This document shows, piece after piece, positions 1 to 8,635 of a DNA stretch of 64,000 nt. Made by a program: the position numbers and the translations under genes. The stretch's first letter is position 1; each line of letters begins with the position of its first letter. A model generated the notes under the pieces. That model had not been told where the DNA came from. It searched no databases and saw nothing but the letters and a program-made list of their open reading frames with translations. Origin of the DNA: Propionibacteriaceae bacterium (lineage in GTDB: Bacteria > Actinomycetota > Actinomycetes > Propionibacteriales > Propionibacteriaceae); the NCBI GenBank assembly GCA_030532575.1, contig JAUNKV010000001.1, positions 124,001 to 188,000 of the forward strand, read 5' to 3'.

Positions 1-502
1 GCAGCCGGGTGTGGAACTCGCGGTCCTGCTCCGCGAAGGACTCGCCCCGCTCAGCGGCGGCGACCATGTCGTCGACGAGTTCGTGCAGGTCTGCGTTCCT
101 GCTGCCCCGCAGGCGTTCACAGACCCGATCCGCCTCGGTGAGGTCGAGGCTCTCGCGCACCTCGACCACCTCCCGCAGCGCCTTGAAGTCATCGCCGGGC
201 ACCATGATCGCCCGGAACACCAACGTCTCCACGAGAGGCTGCAGTGAGGCCCGACCGACGAAGGTGCCCCGGCCGTGCTGCACCTCCACGATCTCCAGGG
301 TGTTGAGCGTGCGGATGGCCTCCCTCACGGAGCTGCGCGACACGCCGAGCTGCTCGCACAGTTCCGCCTCGCTGGGCAGCGGGTCCCCCGGCTGCAGCTT
401 GCTGCCGATGATGAGTTGCTTGATCTGGCTCGCGGTCTCCCGCGCCAAGGTCCTGCCGCCCCGAACGCCACGTCGCGCACTGTCCAGCCGTTCCACGCCC
501 AT
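1..502 (-). CDS. GntR-family regulator, FadR/FCD subfamily (3' end outside window)
   Basis: The frame read leftward from the ATG at 500-502 stays open to the window edge, so the C-terminus is missing. It encodes an N-terminal winged helix (LPSEAELCEQLGVSRSSVRE, about residues 45-65) and the beginning of an FCD effector domain that includes DREFH, where this family places an Asp and a His for metal and ligand binding. A GGAGG sits 11 nt before the start. The gene is divergent from the sialic acid operon, so it is probably its regulator (NanR-like). That role is inferred from position; the ligand cannot be read from sequence. Confidence 0.85.
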   Translation of the reverse strand, partial: MGVERLDSARRGVRGGRTLARETASQIKQLIIGSKLQPGDPLPSEAELCEQLGVSRSSVREAIRTLNTLEIVEVQHGRGTFVGRASLQPLVETLVFRAIMVPGDDFKALREVVEVRESLDLTEADRVCERLRGSRNADLHELVDDMVAAAERGESFAEQDREFHTRL

Positions 503-570
503 TGCCCTGTTGTCCTCCGAAAGGGTGATCCAAATCTCGGCATCGTGACCGAATTGTGACGAACCGGTCG

Positions 571-600
571 TTGCTCCGCCGCACATGTTGTGCTTAGTAT
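571..600 (+). promoter_or_regulatory. Candidate sigma70-type promoter of the sialic acid operon
   Basis: TTGCTC (571-576) and TAGTAT (595-600) are separated by 18 bp. Transcription would begin near 607, giving a leader of about 40 nt before the ATG at 649, which has its own AAGGAG. Inference from hexamer match and spacing only. Confidence 0.5.
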
Positions 601-608
601 ATGCCTAT

Positions 609-624
609 CGTCAGTCATCAGACG
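609..624. promoter_or_regulatory. Candidate operator for the divergent GntR regulator
   Basis: CGTCAGTCATCAGACG is an imperfect palindrome (outer arms CGTC/GACG plus one inner pair) placed at the predicted transcription start of the transporter operon. GntR/FCD proteins bind short palindromes of this kind. Assignment to the regulator at 1-502 is inferred from position. Confidence 0.3.
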
Positions 625-648
625 TCAGAACATTTAAGGAGTTCAACG

Positions 649-2292
649 ATGCATCTCCCCACGGAGAACAGCTTCTCTCGCCGCTCGTTCGTCAAGCTGC
701 TTGGCGCCACCTCCGCGGCGGCAGGCATCGCGGCTGGTCTGGCTGCCTGCGGCACCACCCCGAAGGATGGCGCCTCGGCCAGCGGCAAGCCCAGTGACGC
801 CATGACCGGGTCCGCCCCGGCCATGGTCGGCAACCCCGACGGCACCATCACCGCCGGCATCTCCTACGAGCTCGGCACCAACGGGTACGACCCGATGACC
901 ACCACCGCCGCCCTCACCATCGCCGCCAACTGGCACACCCTGGAGGGCCTCACCGAGCTCCACCCGGACACCCGCGAGGTCTACGCCGCACTCGGCAAGG
1001 AACTCCCGAAGCAGGTTGACGACACCACCTGGGAGGTCACCCTCCGCGACGGCGCCATGTTCAGCAACGGTGAGAAGGTCACCGCCGATGACGTGGTCTT
1101 CTCCTTCGAGCGAGTCCTCAACCCCGAGAACAAGTCCCTGTACGCGGCCTTCCTGCCCTTCATCGAGGCCGTGACCAAGAAGGACGACAGCACGGTCACC
1201 ATCAAGACCAAGTACGCCTTCTCCCTGGTGCCTGAGCGCCTGTCCGTGGTCAAGGTCGTGCCGAAGGCGGCCGTCGAGGCCGACCAGAAGGCCTTCGACC
1301 TCAACCCCATCGGCTCCGGCCCCTGGAAGATGACCGACAACGGCGCCGGGTCGAAGAAGGTCACCTTCGAGCGCAACGACTCCTACAACGGCGCCCGCCC
1401 GGCCAAGGCCAAGAGCATGGTCTGGGAGATCCTGCCCGACAACGCCACCCGCGTGAACGCGATCTCCTCCGACACCGTGCAGGCCATCGACGCCGTGCCC
1501 GCCACCGACCTGAGCACCCTCAGCAGCTCCAAGAAGGTCGCCGCCGAGCAGGGCTTCGGACTGGTGTTCATGATGTTCAACTGCGGCTCCGCCCCGATGA
1601 ACGAGGTCAAGAACCGTCAGGCGATGCTCTACGCCCTCGACATCGAGAAGATCTGCAAGACCGGCATGAGCGACCTCGCCACCCCGGCCACCAGCTTCGT
1701 GCAGAAGGAGCACCCGGCCTACAAGCAGGCCGCCACCGTCTACACCCAGGATCAGGAGAAGGCCAAGGCCCTCCTCGCCGAGACCGGCCTGACCGCCGTG
1801 CGGCTGCTGTGCTCGGACCACGGCTGGTTCTCCGCCGTCCGCCCGATCATCAAGGAGTCCCTGGAGGCCGTCGGGCTGACCGTGACCTACGAGGAGAAGA
1901 AGTCCTCGGATGTCTACGCCACCATCGACGGCAAGCCCGAGGCCTACGACATCGTTGTGGCTCCCGGCGACCCGTCGGTGTTCGGTGACGACGCCGATCT
2001 GCTGCTGCGCTGGTGGTACGCCGGTGACACCTGGACCGATTCCCGGATGCACTGGAAGGGCCAGGAGTCCTACACCAAGGTGCAGTCCCTGCTCGAGGAG
2101 GCCGGCTCCGCCACGGGAGATGCCCAGAAGGCCAAGTGGCACGAGATCTTCGATGTCGTCGCGGAGAACGTCCCGCTGTACCCGCTGTTCCACCGCAAGA
2201 CGCCCACCGCCTACGACGAGAAGACCCTCGAGGGCTTCCAGCCGATCGCGATCACGGGCCTGTCCTTCATCGACGTGTCCAGCACCAAGTGA
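649..2292 (+). CDS. Tat-type lipoprotein, ABC substrate-binding protein (peptide/nickel/sialic acid family)
   Basis: 547 aa solute-binding protein of family 5 (DppA/OppA/SatA type). Residues 11-35 combine a twin-arginine motif (RRSFVK) with a lipobox (LAAC), so the folded protein is predicted to be exported by Tat and lipid-anchored. The start at 649 is chosen because AAGGAG lies 7 nt upstream; an upstream ATG at 601 lies directly after the -10 hexamer and would only add residues before the signal. Its operon partners NanA-like and NanE suggest sialic acid as ligand, as for Haemophilus ducreyi SatA and corynebacterial Sia systems. Peptide binding cannot be excluded from sequence. Confidence 0.88.
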   Translation: MHLPTENSFSRRSFVKLLGATSAAAGIAAGLAACGTTPKDGASASGKPSDAMTGSAPAMVGNPDGTITAGISYELGTNGYDPMTTTAALTIAANWHTLEGLTELHPDTREVYAALGKELPKQVDDTTWEVTLRDGAMFSNGEKVTADDVVFSFERVLNPENKSLYAAFLPFIEAVTKKDDSTVTIKTKYAFSLVPERLSVVKVVPKAAVEADQKAFDLNPIGSGPWKMTDNGAGSKKVTFERNDSYNGARPAKAKSMVWEILPDNATRVNAISSDTVQAIDAVPATDLSTLSSSKKVAAEQGFGLVFMMFNCGSAPMNEVKNRQAMLYALDIEKICKTGMSDLATPATSFVQKEHPAYKQAATVYTQDQEKAKALLAETGLTAVRLLCSDHGWFSAVRPIIKESLEAVGLTVTYEEKKSSDVYATIDGKPEAYDIVVAPGDPSVFGDDADLLLRWWYAGDTWTDSRMHWKGQESYTKVQSLLEEAGSATGDAQKAKWHEIFDVVAENVPLYPLFHRKTPTAYDEKTLEGFQPIAITGLSFIDVSSTK

Positions 2293-2300
2293 TGTGAGCA

Positions 2301-2334
2301 ACGGGGGTCCGACGCCTGGCGTGCGGGCCCCCGT
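2301..2334 (+). terminator. Intra-operon hairpin after the binding protein gene
   Basis: Arms ACGGGGGTCC and GGGCCCCCGT pair over 10 bp (one G:T) around a 14-nt loop that has its own ACGCC/GGCGT pairing. It lies 8 nt after the stop codon. Such hairpins often keep binding-protein mRNA more abundant than permease mRNA; there is only a short T-tract, so partial termination or RNA stabilisation is more likely than a full stop. Confidence 0.6.
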
Positions 2335-2359
2335 TTCACGTTCGACCTAGGAAAAACCA

Positions 2360-3358
2360 ATGTCCACCTTCCTTCGCCTGCTCGGCAGACGCCTCCTGGT
2401 CCTTCCCCTGATGGTGGTCGGCGTCACGTTGCTCGTGTTCTTCGTGATGTCGCTGTCCTCGGCTGATCCAGCCCGGCTGGCCCTGGGCGAGTCCGCCGAC
2501 GAGGCCGCCCTCGAGGCCTACCGGGAGGCCCATGGGCTCAACCGCCCCCTGCTGGTTCGCTACTTCGACTACCTCTGGCGGCTCGTCACCCCGGAGATCC
2601 AGTTCAACCCCTTCAACATCAAGATCGACCTCGGCGAGTCCTTCACCGGAGTCGACATCTACGAGATGGTCGCCCGGGCCTTCCCGATCACCCTGCAACT
2701 GACCTTCCTGGGGCTCACCATCGCCGTGGTCATCGCCGGTGTCCTCGGTGTCATCGCGGCGCTCTACCGCGACCGCTGGCCCGATCAGGTGATCCGGGTG
2801 TTCTCCATCGCCTGCCTGGCCACCCCGTCGTTCTGGTTGGCCCTGCTGCTGATCCAGTGGTTGGGCAACATCCCTGGCGGCGCCGGGATCTTCCCAGCTC
2901 TGGTCAAGGACTGGGTCAGCTTCTTCGAGGATCCCGCCCGCTACGTCGACCAGGTGACGCTGCCCGCCATCGCACTGGGCGTTCCCGTCGCCGGATCGCT
3001 GACCCGCGTGGTGCGCACCGCGATGGTGGAGGAACTGGACCGTGACTACGTCAGAACCGCCATCGGCGCTGGCATCCCGAAGCACGTCGTGGTGGCCCGC
3101 AACGTGCTGCGCAACGCGCTCATCACCCCCATCACCGTGCTGGGCCTGCGTGTCGGCTATCTCATGGGTGGCGCCGTGGTCATCGAGCTGATCTTCAACA
3201 TCAAGGGCATGGGTGACCTGATCTTCCAGGGCATCACCCGCAACGACGTGAACATCGTCCAGGGCGTGACCATCACCGTGGCCGTCGCCTTCATCTTCAT
3301 CAACATCGTGGTTGACCTGCTCTACGTCCTGGTCAACCCGCGGATCAGGAGCGTGTGA
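2360..3358 (+). CDS. ABC transporter permease (DppB type)
   Basis: 332 aa inner-membrane permease of the peptide/nickel/sialic acid family. The first transmembrane segment (about residues 10-30) is followed by a soluble loop and five further hydrophobic segments. The BPD_transp_1 core includes the cytoplasmic EAA-type loop around DYVRTAIGAGIPK. It pairs with the permease half of the next gene. The next gene's ATG at 3358 shares one base with this gene's TGA, so the two are translationally coupled. Confidence 0.88.
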   Translation: MSTFLRLLGRRLLVLPLMVVGVTLLVFFVMSLSSADPARLALGESADEAALEAYREAHGLNRPLLVRYFDYLWRLVTPEIQFNPFNIKIDLGESFTGVDIYEMVARAFPITLQLTFLGLTIAVVIAGVLGVIAALYRDRWPDQVIRVFSIACLATPSFWLALLLIQWLGNIPGGAGIFPALVKDWVSFFEDPARYVDQVTLPAIALGVPVAGSLTRVVRTAMVEELDRDYVRTAIGAGIPKHVVVARNVLRNALITPITVLGLRVGYLMGGAVVIELIFNIKGMGDLIFQGITRNDVNIVQGVTITVAVAFIFINIVVDLLYVLVNPRIRSV

Positions 3359-5442
3359 TGCTGTCAGCAGAATCCAAGAAGAAGCTCCAGACCCCTGGGC
3401 TCAGACTCCCCAGCCTGGGTGCCCTGCCCATCGGCTCGCGCATCGCGCTGGTCGTGCTCGGCGTGATCGCCCTCATGGCACTCCTGGCCCCACTGATCTC
3501 CCCCTACTCCCCGGACGCCAGTGGCCTGGTGCCGGATGAGAAGGTGGTCTACACCGAGACCCAGCTCGAGGGTGTGGGCACCCACATGACTCCCGACTAC
3601 TCGATCCCACCGGATGGTCAGTTCTGGTTCGGCACCGACAAGCCCGGCCGGGACATCCTGTCCCGCATCATCCACGGCGCGCGCGTCTCGCTGACCGTCG
3701 GCCTGGCCGCCACCGGCCTGGCCCTGATGGTGGCCGCCGTGCTCGGCTCCATCGCTGCGACGGCCCGCAAGGGGATCTCCGAGGCCCTGATGCGCGTGCT
3801 CGACATCATCATGAGCTTCCCCGGCATCGCGCTGGCGGCCGTGATGGTCACGGCCCTGTCCTTCAGGGTCCCGAACATCCTCGTGGTGGTCATCATCTCC
3901 ATCGCCTTCCTCTACGTTCCTCAGCTCACCCGGGTGGTGCGCGCCAACGTGCTCTCCCAGTTCGGTGAGGACTACGTCGCCGCTTCAAAGGTGATGGGGG
4001 CCAGGACCTGGTGGATCCTCATCAAGCACGTGGCCCGCAACTGTCTGGCCCCCATCATGGTCTTCGCAACCGTGCTGGTGGCCGACGCCATCGTCTTCGA
4101 GGCCTCACTGTCCTTCATCGGCACCGGCATCACCTCGGTGAACACCCCCACCTGGGGCAACATGCTCTCCGAGGGCAAGGAGCTGCTGCTCTCGGGTCAC
4201 TGGTGGGTGACCTTCTTCCCCGGGGCCTTCATCCTCGTCACCACCTTGTGCCTCAATGTGCTCTCCGAGGGACTGACCGACGCCCTGGCCAGCCCCAGGA
4301 TCAGGGTCAAGGCCAATGTCGAGGCCGACGAGCTGGCCTCCCAGGGTGATCGCGACCAGGTCATCGCCACCGCCCACAGTGAGCAGGCCGTCAAGCTGCG
4401 CGAGCGGCTGGCCCTGCTGCGCTCCTCGGAGCAGGCCCGCACCGATCGTCTGGTGCTGGCGGACCCGCAGGCCAAGCCACTGCTGGAGGTCCAGAACCTC
4501 TCGATCTCCTTCCCCAGCGCCCACGGTGGCGTGCAGATCGTCGATGACGTGTCCTTCAGCGTGCGTCCCGGTGAGACGATGGGCCTGGTCGGCGAGTCCG
4601 GCTGTGGCAAGTCGATCACCTCGATGGCGGTCATGGGGCTGCTGCCGAGGACCGCACACATCCAGGGCGAGATCTGGTTCGACGGCGTCGATCTGTTGAC
4701 GCTGAGCGACAAGGAGCGCAATGCCCTGCGCGGCCACGAAATGGCGATGATCTACCAGGACGCGCTGAGCTCGCTCAACCCGTCGATGCTGATCCGCTCC
4801 CAGATGAAGCAGCTGACCTCACGTGGCGGCACCCGCACCGCCGAGGAACTGCTCGACCTGGTGGGGCTCGACCCGGTGCGGACCCTGAAGTCCTACCCGC
4901 ACGAACTCTCCGGCGGCCAGCGTCAGCGCGTGCTCATCGCGATGGCCCTGACCCGCAACCCGCAGCTGGTGATCGCCGACGAGCCGACCACCGCCCTCGA
5001 CGTCACCGTGCAGGCCCAGGTGGTGGAACTGCTCAACGAACTGCGCCAGGAACTCGGCTTCGCGATGGTCTTCGTCAGCCACGACCTGGCCCTGGTCGCC
5101 GAGGTCGCCCACCGCATCACCGTGATGTACGCCGGCCAGGTGGTGGAGCAGGCGAACACCTCCGAGCTGCTCACCAACCCGGTGCACGAGTACACCCAGG
5201 GCCTGCTCGGGGCCGTGCTCTCCATCGAGGAGGGCGCCGGTCGGCTCCACCAGGTGCCCGGCACCGTGCCGAGCCCCCGCGAGTTCGTGGCGGGGGACCG
5301 CTTCGCCCCACGCAGCTCGCATCCGGGCGTCGGTCTCGAGACCAAGCCCGAGCTGCTGCTGGTCGGGGGCACGACGGACCATTACTGGGCGAGCACCCCC
5401 GAGCTGCGTGAAGTGCTGAACAAGGAGGCCGCACATGACTGA
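3358..5442 (+). CDS. Fused ABC permease-ATPase (DppC + DppD type)
   Basis: About 694 aa. Residues 1-310 are a DppC-type permease with N-terminal transmembrane segment and an EAA-type loop (DYVAASKVMGART). After a charged linker (about 315-375) comes a complete ATPase with Walker A GESGCGKS, signature LSGGQRQR and Walker B VIADEP, ending in an oligopeptide/dipeptide C-terminal domain. H. ducreyi SatC and related sialic acid importers have the same permease-ATPase fusion. The ATG at 3358 overlaps the previous stop by one base; a GTG at 3355 is also in frame. The fusion spans the frame without interruption, so it is not a frameshift artefact. Confidence 0.88.
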   Translation: MLSAESKKKLQTPGLRLPSLGALPIGSRIALVVLGVIALMALLAPLISPYSPDASGLVPDEKVVYTETQLEGVGTHMTPDYSIPPDGQFWFGTDKPGRDILSRIIHGARVSLTVGLAATGLALMVAAVLGSIAATARKGISEALMRVLDIIMSFPGIALAAVMVTALSFRVPNILVVVIISIAFLYVPQLTRVVRANVLSQFGEDYVAASKVMGARTWWILIKHVARNCLAPIMVFATVLVADAIVFEASLSFIGTGITSVNTPTWGNMLSEGKELLLSGHWWVTFFPGAFILVTTLCLNVLSEGLTDALASPRIRVKANVEADELASQGDRDQVIATAHSEQAVKLRERLALLRSSEQARTDRLVLADPQAKPLLEVQNLSISFPSAHGGVQIVDDVSFSVRPGETMGLVGESGCGKSITSMAVMGLLPRTAHIQGEIWFDGVDLLTLSDKERNALRGHEMAMIYQDALSSLNPSMLIRSQMKQLTSRGGTRTAEELLDLVGLDPVRTLKSYPHELSGGQRQRVLIAMALTRNPQLVIADEPTTALDVTVQAQVVELLNELRQELGFAMVFVSHDLALVAEVAHRITVMYAGQVVEQANTSELLTNPVHEYTQGLLGAVLSIEEGAGRLHQVPGTVPSPREFVAGDRFAPRSSHPGVGLETKPELLLVGGTTDHYWASTPELREVLNKEAAHD

Positions 5443-6238
5443 GACCCCCGTCATCGAGCTGCGCAACGTGCACGTCGTCCACAAGGCGCGCACCGGCAAG
5501 CTGTTCCGTCCCGACAAGGTCCACGCCGTCAACGACGTCTCGCTGAGCGTCTCCCGCGGCGAGACCGTCGGCATCGTCGGCGAGTCCGGCTGCGGGAAGT
5601 CCACCACCGCCCGGGTGATGGTGGGGCTCCAGGCGGTCACCGGGGGAGAGATCCTGTTCAAGGGGCAGAGGCTCGGAAGATCCGCCAAGGATCGTGCCCA
5701 GCTCGGCCGGGCGGTCTCGGTGGTCTTCCAGGACCCCGCGACGGCGCTGAACCCTCGGCTCACGGTACGGGAGACACTGCTGGACCCGTTCCGGGTGCAC
5801 GGCATCGGGGATGCCGCGTCCCGGCTCAACCGGGTCAAGGAACTGCTCTCCCTGGTGGGTCTTCCCCAGTCAGCCCTCGACGTCCTGCCCCGGCAGATCT
5901 CCGGCGGCCAACGGCAACGTGTGGCCATCGCCCGGGCGCTCGCCCTGGAACCGGACGTCATCATCGCCGACGAGCCCACCTCCGCCCTCGACGTGTCGGT
6001 GCGCGCACAGGTGCTCAACCTGCTCACCGACCTGAAGGACCAGCTCGGTCTCGGCCTGGTCTTCATCAGCCACGACATCAACACCGTCCGGTTCATCTCG
6101 GACCGGATCGGGGTGATGTTCTTCGGCCGTCTCGTGGAGATGAGCCCCACCTCGGAGATCTTCTCCAACCCCAAGGATCCATACACCCGGAAGCTGCTTT
6201 CCGCAGTTCCGTCTCTGCTTCAGGAGCACACCTCATGA
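5435..6238 (+). CDS. ABC transporter ATP-binding protein (DppF type)
   Basis: 267 aa ATPase with Walker A GESGCGKS (about residues 49-56), signature ISGGQRQR, Walker B VIIADEP and H-loop SHD. It would form the second nucleotide-binding subunit with the ATPase half of the preceding fusion. It starts 8 nt inside the preceding gene (ATGACTGA overlap) and its end overlaps the lyase gene by 4 nt, which places uptake and catabolism in one transcript. Confidence 0.88.
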   Translation: MTETPVIELRNVHVVHKARTGKLFRPDKVHAVNDVSLSVSRGETVGIVGESGCGKSTTARVMVGLQAVTGGEILFKGQRLGRSAKDRAQLGRAVSVVFQDPATALNPRLTVRETLLDPFRVHGIGDAASRLNRVKELLSLVGLPQSALDVLPRQISGGQRQRVAIARALALEPDVIIADEPTSALDVSVRAQVLNLLTDLKDQLGLGLVFISHDINTVRFISDRIGVMFFGRLVEMSPTSEIFSNPKDPYTRKLLSAVPSLLQEHTS

Positions 6239-7155
6239 CCGCCTTCTTCGGCATCATTCCCCCGGTCATCACCCCCCTGCTGCCGAACGGGGAGATCGAC
6301 CTGCCCTCCCTCGACCGGGTTGTCGACCACCTGCTCGACGGCGGCGTGGACGGCCTGTTCGTGCTCGGCTCCACGGGTGAGGTGACCTATCTCACCGACG
6401 AGGAACGGGTGACCGTGGTCCGCGCAATCGCTGCCCGGGTCAATGGTCGGGTTCCCCTGATCGTCGGCTGCATGGAGACCACCGCACCCCGCGTGATCGC
6501 CCAGGCCCACCGCGTCGTCGAGGCCGGAGCCGACGCCATCGTCGCCACCGCCCCGTTCTACGCCCTGAACAACGCGAAGGAGATCGCCCGGCACTTCCGC
6601 CTCATCGCGGCCGCCGTCGATGTCCCGGTGTTCGCCTACGACGTCCCGGTGCGTCTTGGCGGGGTGAAGCTGGACCCCGAGCTGCTGGTCGAGCTGGGCC
6701 GCGAGGGTGTGATCGCAGGAGTCAAGGACTCCTCCGGCAACGACGTCGCCTTCCGTCGCCTGATCGCCCTGAACAAGGCCGCGGGCTCCCCGCTCAAGGT
6801 CTTCACCGGCCACGAACTGGTCAACGACCTGATGCTCCTGGCCGGGGCCGACGGCCAGGTTCCCGGCTTCGCCAACGTGGACCCGGCCAGCTATCGGAAA
6901 CTGGCAGATGCCTGCGCCGCCGGTCAGTGGGAGCAGGCGGCCCAGCTCCAGGAGCAGATCAACGCCGAGTTCGAGATCGTCTTCAAGCCGACCGGGCGCG
7001 GTGGTGACGGCACCGGGGTGGGGGCATTCAAGATCGCCATGCACCTGCTCGGTGTCATCGACCACCCGACCCAGCCCGCCACCCTGGGCGAGTTCGAAGC
7101 AACCGACATCGAGGCCGTGCGTGAGGTCATGATTGCCACGGGGCTGCTGAAGTGA
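6235..7155 (+). CDS. nanA: N-acetylneuraminate lyase / dihydrodipicolinate synthase family
   Basis: 306 aa class I aldolase of the DapA/NanA family. It carries GSTGE (residues 45-49), Tyr135 in FAYDVP and the Schiff-base Lys164 in AGVKDSSG, close to Tyr137 and Lys165 of E. coli NanA. Expected reaction: N-acetylneuraminate to N-acetylmannosamine and pyruvate. The family includes DapA and other aldolases that are hard to separate by motif; linkage to nanE and a Sat-like importer is the reason for the NanA call. The ATGA overlap couples it to the ATPase gene. Confidence 0.8.
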   Translation: MTAFFGIIPPVITPLLPNGEIDLPSLDRVVDHLLDGGVDGLFVLGSTGEVTYLTDEERVTVVRAIAARVNGRVPLIVGCMETTAPRVIAQAHRVVEAGADAIVATAPFYALNNAKEIARHFRLIAAAVDVPVFAYDVPVRLGGVKLDPELLVELGREGVIAGVKDSSGNDVAFRRLIALNKAAGSPLKVFTGHELVNDLMLLAGADGQVPGFANVDPASYRKLADACAAGQWEQAAQLQEQINAEFEIVFKPTGRGGDGTGVGAFKIAMHLLGVIDHPTQPATLGEFEATDIEAVREVMIATGLLK

Positions 7156-7832
7156 CCAGCGTGATCGAGGACATCAGGGGACGCCTGGTGGTCTCCTGCC
7201 AGGCCTACCCCGGTGAGGCGATGCGCCACCCCGAGACGATGGCACAGGTGGCCCAGGCCTGCGTCGTCGGCGGGGCGGCTGCCATCCGGGTCCAGGGCAT
7301 CGAGGACATCAGGGCCACCGTGGCTGCGGTTGAGGTCCCCGTGATCGGGCTCTGGAAGGACGGCGCGGAGGGGGTCTACATCACGCCGACGCTTCATCAC
7401 GCCTTGGCCTGCGCCGAGGCCGGTGCCCGGGTCGTGGCCATCGACGCCACCTCGCGACCCCGCCCCGACGGCTCGACCTTCGCCGAGATCGTCGCCGGTG
7501 TGAAGGCCGAGTACCCCGAGGTGCTGGTGATGGCGGACTGCGGCTGCCTGGAGGACTGTTTACGGGCCGAGGCCGACGGGGCCGACATCATCGGCACCAC
7601 TCTGGCCGGGTACTCCGGTGATCGGCCCAAGACCGAAGGCCCTGACCTGGAGTTGGCCCGGGCCGCTGTGGCCGCCTGTGCGAAGCCGGTCGTCGTGGAG
7701 GGCCGGGTCCACACCCTGGATCAGGCCCGCGAGGTGATGGCGACCGGGGCCTGGTCGGTGTGCGTCGGCACCGCGATCACCCACCCCAGCACCATCACGA
7801 GCTGGTTCGCCACGGCTGTGCAGGGCAGCTGA
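7152..7832 (+). CDS. nanE: N-acetylmannosamine-6-phosphate 2-epimerase
   Basis: 226 aa TIM-barrel enzyme converting ManNAc-6-P to GlcNAc-6-P. Family motifs include VQGIEDI near the N-terminus, the catalytic-region lysine in GLWKDG, AIDATSRPRP, MADC and GTTLAGYSG, and a C-terminal VVEGRVHTLDQ phosphate site. It starts with GTG overlapping the nanA stop by 4 nt. No N-acetylmannosamine kinase (NanK), NagA or NagB is found nearby, so those steps must be encoded elsewhere. This is the most specific marker that the operon handles sialic acid. Confidence 0.93.
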   Translation: MTSVIEDIRGRLVVSCQAYPGEAMRHPETMAQVAQACVVGGAAAIRVQGIEDIRATVAAVEVPVIGLWKDGAEGVYITPTLHHALACAEAGARVVAIDATSRPRPDGSTFAEIVAGVKAEYPEVLVMADCGCLEDCLRAEADGADIIGTTLAGYSGDRPKTEGPDLELARAAVAACAKPVVVEGRVHTLDQAREVMATGAWSVCVGTAITHPSTITSWFATAVQGS

Positions 7833-7833
7833 C

Positions 7834-7861
7834 TTGGCCCATCCGCCACGGCGGATAGAGT
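7834..7861 (+). promoter_or_regulatory. Candidate promoter with palindrome in the spacer
   Basis: TTGGCC (7834-7839) and TAGAGT (7856-7861) are 16 bp apart, and the -10 hexamer ends 6 nt before the ATG at 7868, which fits a leaderless transcript. The spacer is nearly filled by ATCCGCC-AC-GGCGGAT (7841-7856), a perfect 7-bp-arm palindrome that could be an operator or a weak hairpin after nanE. Confidence 0.45.
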
Positions 7862-7867
7862 CGGGGT

Positions 7868-8635
7868 ATGGAGACAGCACTGGTCACCCATGCCCTGGTG
7901 AAACGCTTCGGTCAGACCGTGGCCGTTGACAATCTCAGCCTGCAGATCCCGGCTGGGCACGTGTTCGGTCTTGTCGGCCCCAACGGGGCCGGCAAGACCA
8001 CTGCCATGTCCATGATCTGCGGGCTGTTGCGTCCCGACCACGGCACCGCCACCGTCCTGGGACACGACGTGTGGCAGGACCCGATCCGGGCCAAGGCCCG
8101 CTTCGGGGTGCTGCCGGACAACATGCTGCTGTTCGACCGGCTCACCGGGATGGAGCTGCTGCGCTACAACGGTCGCCTGCGGGGACTGCCCCGGGAACTG
8201 GTCGAGCAGCGGGCCCAGGAACTGCTCGCGGTGCTGGGTCTGATGGAGGATGCCAACAAGGTCGTCGCCGACTACTCGGCAGGCATGACCAAGAAGATCT
8301 CACTGGCCTGCGCACTCATCCATGCACCACGTCTGGTGATCCTGGATGAGCCCCTGGAGGCCGTCGATCCCGTCTCCGGCCAGGTGATCCGCGACCTGCT
8401 GCGGGACTATGCCGCAGGCGGTGGGGCAGTTCTGCTGTCCAGCCATGTCATGGAACTGGTGGAGAACCTGTGCGACGGCGTGGGGATCATGGCTGGCGGA
8501 CGCCTGCTGCTGGCGGGCACCGTAGCCCAGGTGCGCGGAGACTCGACGCTGCAGGAACGCTTCGTCGAGCTCGTCGGTCAGGGCCGCATCCCCGGGGAGG
8601 AGACGCTGCAGTGGTTGCGACACTCCTCGCTGTGA
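7868..8635 (+). CDS. ABC transporter ATP-binding protein (exporter type)
   Basis: 255 aa. It has Walker A GPNGAGKT (about residues 38-45), a signature-region variant YSAGMTKK in place of LSGGQ, and Walker B LVILDEP. The degenerate YSAGM signature is common in CcmA/NatA-like exporters. The gene is coupled to the following membrane protein by overlap and probably energises it. The substrate cannot be inferred. The start follows a likely -10 box by 6 nt, suggesting translation without a Shine-Dalgarno. Confidence 0.85.
   Translation: METALVTHALVKRFGQTVAVDNLSLQIPAGHVFGLVGPNGAGKTTAMSMICGLLRPDHGTATVLGHDVWQDPIRAKARFGVLPDNMLLFDRLTGMELLRYNGRLRGLPRELVEQRAQELLAVLGLMEDANKVVADYSAGMTKKISLACALIHAPRLVILDEPLEAVDPVSGQVIRDLLRDYAAGGGAVLLSSHVMELVENLCDGVGIMAGGRLLLAGTVAQVRGDSTLQERFVELVGQGRIPGEETLQWLRHSSL

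Noticed and set aside
643-2301. Long minus-strand open frame (552 codons) opposite the binding-protein gene
   Set aside because: Shadow of high-GC codon use; low-complexity Gly/Val/Leu/His translation, no family resemblance, no ribosome site.
6235-7155. Call as DapA (lysine biosynthesis)
   Set aside because: Operon with nanE and a Sat-like importer favours NanA; kept as an alternative because the families overlap.
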